Origin: a bacterium UBP14_UBA6098
GTDB taxonomy: Bacteria > UBP14 > UBA6098
NCBI GenBank assembly: GCA_002428525.1
Contig: DIWU01000001.1
Location: forward strand, 1 to 15,611
Reading direction: 5' to 3'
DNA length: 15,611 bases
The translations under genes were made by a program, and so were the position numbers. This document shows positions 6,172 to 14,106 of this stretch, in pieces; position 1 is the stretch's first letter, and each line of letters begins with the position of its first letter. A model generated the notes under the pieces. The model was given only the letters and a program-made list of their open reading frames with translations. It searched no databases and was not told the DNA's origin.

Positions 6172-9100
6172 CTAACGAAGTATCACCACAGTCCCATTAC
6201 AGACTATCTCGTCGTTAACCATTATCACATAAAGATATAGCCCCGCAGGTGCCGGTTTTCCCGCGCTGTCGAGGCCGTTCCAGATTCTATCGCCGAAATC
6301 GCCGAAGGAGGCCGCCGGAGGAACACTCGCCCGCCAAACCTCGATGTTCCGCGAGTCGAAGACGATGATCTCGGCTTGCTCCGACATCATGTTGGGATAG
6401 GTGAAGACGGCGCGGTCGTTGATTCCGTCGAAGTTCGGCGTGATCGGGTTCGGGATCACTGCGCAACCGACCTCCGGCTCTATCACGAAGAGCCACGAGA
6501 ACTGCGTGGAATTAGCGGCGCAACGGTCTGGCGAGTCGAAGACGGTAATTCCCACTAAGACTGTGTCGCCGGCGACGAAGGTGAGGTTGTGGTTTTCCGG
6601 CATAAAGGCGACGATTCCGTCGGTCGAGCTTGTCGATGTCCAGCTGAAATCGCCGTGCGAGTAGTTCGTGCCGTCGATTGTCAGGACTATAGCCAGAGGA
6701 TCGACGCCGGAGAGAGCGTCAGCTATCGCTATATCGATGTTCTGGCGCGTGTCGCGGGTCATCGAGTTCGGAAGCGGAAGCGTCATATTCGCATTCGGCG
6801 GCGAGAGGTCGATAGTGAACGAGAAGGTCAGCGCCGAGGTGATGTCATTGCCGAAGTTGTCCTCCGCGTGGGTGAGGCGGACATCGACAACCGCGCCGTC
6901 AGCCCACATCGGCGAGGGCCGGAAGATAAGAAGCGGCTCGCTCCACGAGAGCTCCGCGCTTGCGGTCGTGTAGGAGACCGAATTTACCACAAGAACGATG
7001 CTCGACTCGTTCACGCCGTCGGGGTCTTCGATGCGGATGACAATACTCTCCGGGTCGCAAGCGCTGAAATCGCCGTCGTTGGGCGAGACTATCGAGGGAA
7101 TCGGCGGGTTCGGGTCGCGGACGAACCACGCAAAGTGCGTCGTATCGATGTTTGGGGCGCAATAGTCCGGCGAATCGCCGGCGATTACCTCGATAATGAT
7201 CGAATCGCCCGGACTCCAAGAAAGCCCCGCACCGATGGCATTAAATAATAGCGTCGGGTCTGTCCATGAGGGGTTCGAGCCCATCGGATAGGCCGTTCCA
7301 TCGACAATAAGGATCATAGTGGCGGGATCGATCCCGCTTCCGCCATCGGTCAGCGTGAACTCGAAGCTCGCCGGCGAGGAGGTCTGATCCACCATGGGCG
7401 GCGACACGAGAGCGGTTGCCGGCGCGACGAGATCGACGCGGAAACTCCACTCGAAGGGCAAACTGTTAACGGAATTGCCGTCGGTGTCCTCCGCGCGTAG
7501 AAGGCGAATATTAACGGTTTGGTCGTCTGTCCAGAGGCTTGGCGGCGTGAAGGTAAGAATCGAATCACCGTCCCAAGCGAGGATCGCGCCATCGACTGTG
7601 TAGGCAACTCCCTCGATCTCCAGCTCGAAGGTCGCCGGGTCGAGCGGAAGACCGCTGTCCGGCTGGACTATCTTAAGCTGAATTATCTGGTCGTCGCAGG
7701 CCGACCACGCGCCGTCGAACGGCTGAATTATCTGCGGAACGCCCGTCGGGCAAGGTTCGGTCCAGAACGGCGGGTCGAAGCCGCCGGCGAAGGTGTCGCC
7801 GGGAACGAAGACGCCGCCCATCGTCGTGTCGAAGGGATCGAAGACCCAGAGCGTCTCGCCCGAGCAGTCGATCGGGAAACAGTAGTTATAGCTCTCGACG
7901 AACCAGCTATGCACCTGTCCGCAGGGGAACGGCCCGACTGTCACACAGGTGTCGAGGATCTCCTCGAAGGTCAGGACGCCGTCGAGGAAGAAGTCGAAGT
8001 AGATCGGCGCGGTGCCGGGGGGCATTTCCCAGCAGATATCGACATTGCCCACCGCCAGAGTCTCGTCCGGCTCGGGCATTATCCACCCGAAGGGGCCGGG
8101 ACCAACATGCTCATAGTGAACAACCATCGTGTCTCTGCTGATACAGCCGGCGACATCGACAACCTCGAGGACGAGCGTTGTTGTGGCGGTCGGCGTGAAG
8201 ACAAAGCTCGAATCGGTCGAGACGACCGTGCCGCCGAGGGTGCGCCAAGTCGTCGAGATAGCGCCGACCGGGTCGCCAAAATAGGCCGGCGGACAGCCGA
8301 CGACGCCCGAGCCGTCCGGGCAAACCCAGATATCGCCGCCGGCGTTCGCGGTGAAACTGCTAACCGTGACGAAAACAGTGTCCAGCGCGACGCAACCGGT
8401 CGAGTCAGTCACTTGAATGATATAGCGCGTCACCATCCCCGAAGGCGGCGTGGCGGTGATATCCTCGACATGGCCGTCGTCGATAAAGGCTCCTCCGCCG
8501 GGTGCCCAAATGTAGGTATAGGGCGGCCTTCCGCCGGTGGTTGTCGCGTTTATCGGGAAGGACAGGCCGGCCGAGGCCTCGCAAATAACCGTGTCCGGCA
8601 TATCTATAGTCACACCGAGGTCGCAATCGATAATATAAATCGTCCAGCAAAGAGTGTCGATATTGGGCGAGCAATAATCGGGCGAATCGCCGGAGATTGC
8701 GCAGAATTGGATCGTGTCGCCGCGGGCGAAGTCATAGCCGGCGCAGGAGAGGTCGATCTCGAAATGTCCGCTCGGCGCATCGAAGGTGACGCAGGGATCG
8801 CCGACGCAGTAGGTGTCGGAGTAGCCGGGGCCGTTGACGACTATGCAGGTCAGCGTCGGATCGACGCCGGACAGCGCATCGACTGCGTCGAAACCTGCCG
8901 AGGTGATGAATCCCGGAACGTAGCCGCCGACGGCCGGATAGCTTGCCGAGAAGACCGGCGCGGAATAGTCAACTGTGAAGCTGAATGAAAGCGTTGTCGC
9001 CAAATCGACGCCATAGGCGTTTTCCGCGTGAAGAAGCTCGACATCGACGACATCGCCGTCGGACCAGAAGTCGGCGCCGGGGGCGAAAACCAGCCTGTTC

Positions 9101-12100
9101 GGCGGGAAGAAATTCAGGAAGGCGTGCGAGGTCCCATAGGACACGCCGTCAACCTCGAGCTCGATTGTCGCGGCGACGATTCCCGAGGTGTCGTCGATTT
9201 GGATGATGATGCTCTCGGGGTTGCACGAGGTGAATGCGCCGTCGAAGGGGCGGATTATCGAGGGCACCGGCCCGCCGCAGGGGTAGGTTCGGAAGACCCT
9301 GCCGGAGTCCGCGGCGGTAGCCGAGTAGATATTGTCCGGGCCGAGGTAGATATAGGTCGAATCGCCCGTTGTGTCTGCGTGGCAATAGAAATACTCGGTC
9401 GCGCAGGTATTGCGCGCGATGATCCCCCAACTGTGCACCTCTCCGCAGGGGAAGGGCGCGCTGTAGCTCGTGTCGGGGATCCCCGCGGCGACTATCGCGC
9501 CGTCGATAATGACATCGTAATCGAATGTGCCGGTTCCGCTCGGTGTGCGCCAGATGAAGCTGACCGGAGTCGGCGAGGGGGGAAGCATCGCGCCGGCAGT
9601 CGGCGAAACCATAATCGGCGGGCCTGTCGGCACGAAATCGACTGTGATCGTGATCGTGTCCCAATCCTCGGTCGGGATGAGCGCGTCGTCGGTGACATGG
9701 AGGACATAACTCGCAGTCGCGGTCGGATAGATAAGCGGATTCGGATCGCCGCTTGTCCAAGATGAGCCGATCTGCGTCCATTGCCATGTATAGGGCGGAA
9801 CACCGCCGTAAGCGCTCGGACTGCACCCAAGCTCGATCGAGTCTCCCGGACAGACTGAGACATCGACTCCGGCGTGGGCATAGACATGCGGCGGCGGCAT
9901 AATCAGCGTCCAGCATGTGTCGAGGATATTGGCCGCGCAGGTGTCAGGTGCGTCGGTGGCGTGGAGGCAAAGCGAGATTGTGTCGCCCTCGGAGAATTCG
10001 AGGCTGAAGGTGCCGGCATCCCAGAAGAGGCAGGTGTCGTGCGAGACCCAAGCACCGAAGCTGTAAGGCACACCCTCGACGGTGAGTGTCACCGAAGCGC
10101 CGTCTGTTCCGGCGAGTATATCCTCGAGGCAAAAATCGACTACCGGACTTGTCGAAGAGGTTTCGCTACCGGGGATCGGCGAAAGACCGTAAGGCCTCGG
10201 CGCGACCAAATCGATGTAATACTGCGCGCAGACCGTGTCGAGCATTGCGTGCGCCATCGAGTCCTCGAGCTCGACGAGGCAGACGAGGGCGGTGTCGTAG
10301 GGCGACCATGGCGAGGGCGGTTCCCAGCAAAGCCTGCCGGAGGTCGGCGAGATCGCCGAATAGACGAGCGCTCCGGTGGAATAGTCATACATCGAGCCGT
10401 TCGCGTCAACAACCGCCGTCGCGGGATCGATGCCGTTCGAGGCCTCGACGAACCAGCAGACTCCCTGATATTCGCAAGCGCTAATCGCGCCGAGCGTGGG
10501 CAGGATTACCGTCGCGGTCGGAGAGGCAAGGTTCACGATGAGTTGCCAGCATGTGTCGGCCGAGTTCGGATCGCAATAGTCGGGATCGTCGCGCGCGCCC
10601 ATAAGGCAGAGGTCGATAATCTCGCCGTCGGTGAAGGCGAGGCTGAGCGCGGCGAGGTTCGCGGTAAAGGTTGTGCCGTCCCAAGTAAGCCCCGCGGTCG
10701 GGAGTGTGTAGAGAATGCCCTCGATCGTGATATAAAGCTCGCTTTCAACAAGGCCGATGCCGTCGTCGCGGACGCGAAGCGACACAGTCGGCGAGGCCCC
10801 GACGAAGGTTCCGGGAAGCGGCGAGATATTCGTGAAATAAGGCGGTGAGAGGTCGATAACAAAGCTCCCCGAGATCGGCGCGGGAAGCGAGACACCGGCG
10901 ATATTTCTCGCTGACAGAAGGCTGAAGTTGTGTGTGCCTTCGCTCCAGCAGGGCATTGCCGGCTGGTAGCGAAGCGTGTCGCCGAAGTAGCTCAGCCAAG
11001 GATCGGAGATGCGATAGACCGCGCCATCGACCTGAAGCTGAATCGTCGTGTCGTCGATGCCGATATCGTCGTGAAGGTAGATCAATATCGGCTGGCAGGT
11101 GCAGGCGCTCGCGACTACGCCGTCGAAGTTGAGGTCTAATGGCTCGACGATCTCGGCGAAGGGCGTCGAGAGCCGGATATAGAACTCCCAGCAGAACGAG
11201 GTGTCGTTCGGCGGGCAGTAGGTGTATCCCGGAGCGTCGAAGAGGCTGTCGAGGCAGACCTGCACCGTGTCGCCATTCACGAAGTTCAGCCCCAAAATCC
11301 GCAGGTTAGAGCCGTCCCAAGAGGTGGTCCAACCCGAGACAATCGCGCCATCGACGCGGACAGTGATGAAGCCGAAACTGGCGGGGTTCACGCCCGCGGG
11401 AATATCTTCGATGAGAAGCCCGATAGTCGGTGAAGACTCGTAGAGCGTCGAGCCGTGCGAGGGGATTGTGTCGCGGATAACCGGCGGTTCGAGATCGACA
11501 ATGAACGAGCAGGGCGGAACATTGGTCGTGCAGAAGGCGTAGTTCATCGCTTGAATTAGCTCCGAGACTACGACCGAGCCGTGCGTCCAGCCGGGCGCGG
11601 CGGGTGTAAATGTCACAAGCGTCGTTCCGGCGGTCGCTGTAGTCACCGAAAGCTCCGTGCCCGGGCGGTAATTAACCCCGTTGATTCGGACAACCGTCGA
11701 ATCGGGAATTATCCCCAGCATATCGTCGAACATCCACCAGACAATCTCCTGATAATCGCAGGAGGTGATAAGTCCGCATGGGTCGGGGATGAGCCTACCT
11801 GCGGTTGGCGGCGGCGAGACGATTATTCTGCATGTGTCGGCATCCGAGAGGCCGTTGGAATCGGTTACCGTGACGATGTAGTCGGTATTGACCGTCGGCC
11901 GAACGACCGGATTAGCGAGACTGCTCGTGAAACCGGCTGGAACGCTTGTCCAAGAAATTATATATGGCGGAGTTCCGCCGGTGGCTGTAGGCGATCCGCC
12001 AATCGGCGTGCTGTCGCCGAGGCAAATCGTCAAATCCCAACCGGCGTCCGCGATCGGATAGGCCGGAAGTATCACGACAACATCGTCCTGCGGGCCGAGT

Positions 12101-13944
12101 AGGCCGCCGGCGTTGGTCGTTGTCGTCCCGGAATCGTCAACCGCGCAGATCGGATTATCGAAGATGCCCTCGACACCGAAGGCGATATTTACCGTGAAAG
12201 TGATGACGATCGAGTCGCCCTCGGAGGTGCTGAACCAGCCCCAACGAAGTATCGAGTCGCCGGTTGAGGGGTTTAAAACGCTGTCGCGGGTTGCGGTGCC
12301 AAAGAGCTGAATTGTTGCCGGAGTAGAACCATAGGTGAATCCGGTGGGGAGCGTGTCGGTGAACATTATGCCGGTTCCAGGATCGCCGCCGTTCTGGACA
12401 AGGACAATTCGCCAGGTCGTGTAGGTTCCGCTCATCGCCGGCGTATGAGTGCAATACTTCACAACAGTGTAATCCGCATTGATCGGGTTCAGATTCTGTC
12501 CTGCGACCGCGGCGTAGGAGGCCCAATCGTTGTCGTAGCCATACATCTGAATGAGCATTGTCGTGTCGGCCTCGAGGATATGCGCGCCGGGTGCCAGCGA
12601 GATTCTCGCCCCGCGTAGCGTCGTTCCGGGAAGGTTGAACCACGCTGTCGAATAGGTCGGCGGGCCGCCGTCGAGCGTGATCGTGCCCTCATAACCGGAA
12701 ACGATTGTCACATTCAAAAAGTCGTTCGTGTATCCCGAGGGGGTCATGAAGATGTAGCGCTTCGAATACTGCTCCTCCGGCGGAACGACCATAAAAGCAG
12801 GATCGCCCAAGGGAGTGTCTCCCAAGCCGGTGAGAATATTCGGAGTGCCCTGAGTTAGAACACCGCCGGTGAGGAACTGACCGACGAGTATCGGCTGATC
12901 GGCGGTGATTCTGGTGGGGCTGTCGAGGAGTTTGCCATCGCAGTCGGCGGCGTAACCGATTAAGGGAAGATAGCTACCCTCGTCGCATGGCTGGCCGTGC
13001 CACTCCCATGTCTCGCCGCGGTTGAGCGTGACCGGTGTTGTTCCGGAAGCATCGACTATCGTAATATTCGTGCCGTCAACCGAGGCGACTATCTTCAGGA
13101 CATCCTTTGTCCAAGTGTTCCGCGGCTGAATCGGGAATACATTGAAGATCTTGCCCCATGCAGTTAACGGCGGCATCTGCTCGATAAGATAGTCCGCGGC
13201 TGGGATTTTATTTGGGACTTGGGCGATCTGATTCCCTGCGATAATCCCTATCGGCTTGTCAGAGGTGACTATCGAGCCGGAAAGGTCGTAGAGTGTAGTG
13301 CCGTTCGGCGAATTAGCGAGGACTTGATAAGTTTCGTAGCGGTTCAAAGTGATTGTCCACGGCACTCCGGCGGCATGGCCGCCCTCGGTCGGGACGCGGG
13401 TTGTGATAGTCACCGTCGTTGCGTCGAAGGGCGCAACAATCGCAAACATACTCGGGCCGCGGTTTGTGATGAGCGGGTTATAGGCCGGAATATTATCGCG
13501 CCAGCACATCGTTATATATTCTGTCCCAAGGCTCGGCACCGGGAAAATCAGCGCCATGTCGTTGGTCGAGCCGGGTGTTCGATAGGATAAGAAATATGCC
13601 GAAATCGGGTTGTCCGAGTGGATATAAAGCCCTTTGGTCTGGATTGTTTCGGTCGGCCTGATCCAATGTGTGCTGTCGATTGTCACAGTCGTGACCGAGT
13701 TCGGCGGAATTGTGAACGGCACGTTGAAGGTGCCGCTCGAGTTACGGACATAACCCGTTGTAGCCCAAGTTGATGTCAAAATCAGCTGACCGTCGAAGTC
13801 CGAGGCCGGAGGTATTGGGGTTCCGACCGGTTCGCGGCAGGCGTTGGCCGGATAACAGACGAAGAAGTCCGTTCCGAGGTTGGTGAAGCCCAACGCAGTT
13901 GTTAAAATTCCAGCTAAGACAATTATTAGCAATGAATTACGCAT
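6172..13944 (-). CDS. Giant secreted multidomain Ig-repeat surface protein with CHU_C-like sorting domain
   Basis: 2590 aa. Order: signal peptide (1-19: MRNS, hydrophobic LLIIVLAGILTTALG); IgGFc-binding-like region (~21-480, begins LGTDFFVCYPAN); DUF11-like domain (~490-625); PKD/SprB-like Ig (~630-711); three A-B Ig-module pairs (~728-1350); PKD (~1353-1437), Fn3-like (~1441-1540), A-B pair (~1572-1772); two PKD-like domains (~1772-1862, 1865-1944), Fn3-like (~1949-2040), two A-B pairs (~2080-2490); C-terminal module (~2494-2590). No catalytic motif is visible, so a structural or adhesive role outside the cell is likely. The start has GGGAG 5 nt upstream and its own promoter. No transmembrane anchor or LPXTG; export by Sec and then probably a type IX-like route is inferred from the C-terminus. 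Paralog of the next gene upstream. Confidence 0.9.
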   Translation of the reverse strand: MRNSLLIIVLAGILTTALGFTNLGTDFFVCYPANACREPVGTPIPPASDFDGQLILTSTWATTGYVRNSSGTFNVPFTIPPNSVTTVTIDSTHWIRPTETIQTKGLYIHSDNPISAYFLSYRTPGSTNDMALIFPVPSLGTEYITMCWRDNIPAYNPLITNRGPSMFAIVAPFDATTVTITTRVPTEGGHAAGVPWTITLNRYETYQVLANSPNGTTLYDLSGSIVTSDKPIGIIAGNQIAQVPNKIPAADYLIEQMPPLTAWGKIFNVFPIQPRNTWTKDVLKIVASVDGTNITIVDASGTTPVTLNRGETWEWHGQPCDEGSYLPLIGYAADCDGKLLDSPTRITADQPILVGQFLTGGVLTQGTPNILTGLGDTPLGDPAFMVVPPEEQYSKRYIFMTPSGYTNDFLNVTIVSGYEGTITLDGGPPTYSTAWFNLPGTTLRGARISLAPGAHILEADTTMLIQMYGYDNDWASYAAVAGQNLNPINADYTVVKYCTHTPAMSGTYTTWRIVLVQNGGDPGTGIMFTDTLPTGFTYGSTPATIQLFGTATRDSVLNPSTGDSILRWGWFSTSEGDSIVITFTVNIAFGVEGIFDNPICAVDDSGTTTTNAGGLLGPQDDVVVILPAYPIADAGWDLTICLGDSTPIGGSPTATGGTPPYIISWTSVPAGFTSSLANPVVRPTVNTDYIVTVTDSNGLSDADTCRIIVSPPPTAGRLIPDPCGLITSCDYQEIVWWMFDDMLGIIPDSTVVRINGVNYRPGTELSVTTATAGTTLVTFTPAAPGWTHGSVVVSELIQAMNYAFCTTNVPPCSFIVDLEPPVIRDTIPSHGSTLYESSPTIGLLIEDIPAGVNPASFGFITVRVDGAIVSGWTTSWDGSNLRILGLNFVNGDTVQVCLDSLFDAPGYTYCPPNDTSFCWEFYIRLSTPFAEIVEPLDLNFDGVVASACTCQPILIYLHDDIGIDDTTIQLQVDGAVYRISDPWLSYFGDTLRYQPAMPCWSEGTHNFSLLSARNIAGVSLPAPISGSFVIDLSPPYFTNISPLPGTFVGASPTVSLRVRDDGIGLVESELYITIEGILYTLPTAGLTWDGTTFTANLAALSLAFTDGEIIDLCLMGARDDPDYCDPNSADTCWQLIVNLASPTATVILPTLGAISACEYQGVCWFVEASNGIDPATAVVDANGSMYDYSTGALVYSAISPTSGRLCWEPPSPWSPYDTALVCLVELEDSMAHAMLDTVCAQYYIDLVAPRPYGLSPIPGSETSSTSPVVDFCLEDILAGTDGASVTLTVEGVPYSFGAWVSHDTCLFWDAGTFSLEFSEGDTISLCLHATDAPDTCAANILDTCWTLIMPPPHVYAHAGVDVSVCPGDSIELGCSPSAYGGVPPYTWQWTQIGSSWTSGDPNPLIYPTATASYVLHVTDDALIPTEDWDTITITVDFVPTGPPIMVSPTAGAMLPPSPTPVSFIWRTPSGTGTFDYDVIIDGAIVAAGIPDTSYSAPFPCGEVHSWGIIARNTCATEYFYCHADTTGDSTYIYLGPDNIYSATAADSGRVFRTYPCGGPVPSIIRPFDGAFTSCNPESIIIQIDDTSGIVAATIELEVDGVSYGTSHAFLNFFPPNRLVFAPGADFWSDGDVVDVELLHAENAYGVDLATTLSFSFTVDYSAPVFSASYPAVGGYVPGFITSAGFDAVDALSGVDPTLTCIVVNGPGYSDTYCVGDPCVTFDAPSGHFEIDLSCAGYDFARGDTIQFCAISGDSPDYCSPNIDTLCWTIYIIDCDLGVTIDMPDTVICEASAGLSFPINATTTGGRPPYTYIWAPGGGAFIDDGHVEDITATPPSGMVTRYIIQVTDSTGCVALDTVFVTVSSFTANAGGDIWVCPDGSGVVGCPPAYFGDPVGAISTTWRTLGGTVVSTDSSFVFTPTATTTLVLEVVDVAGCISRDTMVVHYEHVGPGPFGWIMPEPDETLAVGNVDICWEMPPGTAPIYFDFFLDGVLTFEEILDTCVTVGPFPCGQVHSWFVESYNYCFPIDCSGETLWVFDPFDTTMGGVFVPGDTFAGGFDPPFWTEPCPTGVPQIIQPFDGAWSACDDQIIQLKIVQPDSGLPLDPATFELEIEGVAYTVDGAILAWDGDSILTFTPPSLWTDDQTVNIRLLRAEDTDGNSVNSLPFEWSFRVDLVAPATALVSPPMVDQTSSPASFEFTLTDGGSGIDPATMILIVDGTAYPMGSNPSWTDPTLLFNAIGAGLSWSPGDSIIIEVIAGDSPDYCAPNIDTTHFAWFVRDPNPPIPSIVSPNDGDFSACDPESIVIRIEDPDGVNESSIVLVVNSVSYTTASAELSWSEPLLIFRPSPMWADGAVVDVRLTHAEDNFGNDITSALTFSFTIDLSPPNANMTLPLPNSMTRDTRQNIDIAIADALSGVDPLAIVLTIDGTNYSHGDFSWTSTSSTDGIVAFMPENHNLTFVAGDTVLVGITVFDSPDRCAANSTQFSWLFVIEPEVGCAVIPNPITPNFDGINDRAVFTYPNMMSEQAEIIVFDSRNIEVWRASVPPAASFGDFGDRIWNGLDSAGKPAPAGLYLYVIMVNDEIVCNGTVVILR
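6175..6465 (-). other. C-terminal CHU_C / type B sorting-like domain
   Basis: Encodes residues ~2494-2590: IPNPITPNFDGIND, then strands EIIVFDSRNIEVW, RIWNGLDSAGK, AGLYLYVI and the ending CNGTVVILR. This follows the gliding-motility-associated C-terminal pattern (PN.FTPNGDG.ND...W.G...G...P.G.Y.Y.I...G.V...R). N..DGIND may bind calcium. The same domain ends the neighbouring gene. Confidence 0.7.
6475..7707 (-). repeat. A-B Ig-module pairs 5 and 6
   Basis: Encodes residues ~2080-2490. Module A starts SACD.Q.I and ends FSFTIDLSPP-like; module B carries GIDPAT..L.VDG..Y, F..GD and DSPDYC.PN. In both B modules here the second Cys of the usual DTCW motif is lost (HFAWF, FSWLF). Confidence 0.7.
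7117..8352 (-). repeat. Four-domain block, copy 2 (PKD, Fn3-like, A, B)
   Basis: Encodes residues ~1865-2276. It parallels residues ~1353-1772 domain for domain; the Fn3-like domains share F..DGV/I, then ILDT or IPDT, then PFPCG.VHSW, and both are followed by a linker with PCGG/PCPTGVP and an A module. Confidence 0.65.
8629..9888 (-). repeat. Four-domain block, copy 1 (PKD, Fn3-like, A, B)
   Basis: Encodes residues ~1353-1772: PKD-like HAGVDVSVCPGDSIELG...GGVPPYTWQW, Fn3-like FDYDVIIDG...PFPCGEVHSW, A module from TSCNPESI and B module ending DYCSPNIDTLCW. Copy 2 starts at residue ~1865, after one extra PKD-like domain. Confidence 0.65.
9895..11763 (-). repeat. A-B Ig-module pairs 1 to 3
   Basis: Encodes residues ~728-1350. 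Three successive pairs; A modules start at SCDYQEI, CTCQPI and SACEYQGV, and B modules end PPNDTSFCW, DYCDPNSADTCW and CAANILDTCW. Repetition is at protein level only; the DNA has diverged. Confidence 0.7.
12070..12477 (-). other. DUF11-like domain of the giant protein
   Basis: Encodes residues ~490-625. WRIVLVQNGGDPGTGIMFTD, then TLPTGFTY and GDSIVITFTVNI, is the pattern of DUF11 repeats (N.G...A.NV.VTD.LP.G..Y), extracellular beta-sandwich spacers. Confidence 0.65.
12505..13884 (-). other. IgGFc-binding-like N-terminal region of the giant protein
   Basis: Encodes residues ~21-480. Begins LGTDFFVCYPAN and continues with short strands LILTSTWATTGYV, NSVTTVTID, GLYIHSDNPISAY, DYLIEQMPPLTAWG and PILVGQFLTGG, the pattern of the bacterial IgGFc-binding N-terminal family (G.DF...FP.N...L...V.S...T). 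Actual antibody binding is not implied. Confidence 0.6.
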
Positions 13945-13995
13945 AATGACTCCCTGAAGAGGCTGTGAAGAATTATCATACTATTATTATGCATT

Positions 13996-14023
13996 AAGAT
14001 AATCTATATACCTCTCATGTCAA
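13996..14023 (-). promoter_or_regulatory. Promoter of the 2590-aa surface-protein gene
   Basis: On the minus strand: TTGACA (14023-14018), a 16 nt spacer, TATCTT (14001-13996). It lies about 50 bp upstream of the ATG, after the terminator of the upstream paralog, so the two genes are separate transcription units. Confidence 0.6.
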
Positions 14024-14054
14024 GCGCTAACATCACGCGCAACGTTTTATGCCC

Positions 14055-14084
14055 AAAAAAAAGGCGGAGGCTAATGCCCCCGCC
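14055..14084 (-). terminator. Rho-independent terminator of the upstream paralog
   Basis: On the minus strand: GGCGGGGGC, loop ATTA, GCCTCCGCC (nine pairs, one G-T), then eight T (14062-14055). It lies about 20 bp beyond the stop at 14107. Confidence 0.92.
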
Positions 14085-14106
14085 AATGAGATTGCTTATG
14101 GCTATT

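Noticed and set aside
7519..8988. Long plus-strand open frame (489 aa) opposite the giant gene
   Set aside because: Arg/Asp/Glu/Ala-rich low-complexity translation with no motif, fully inside a secure minus-strand gene; it results from the GC-rich codon pattern. The same holds for plus-strand frames at 6589-7248, 9028-9765 and 9874-10848.
6475..11763. Possible tandem DNA repeats or a CRISPR-like array in the giant gene
   Set aside because: Repetition is in protein motifs about 200 residues apart; DNA copies have diverged and there are no short regular direct repeats.
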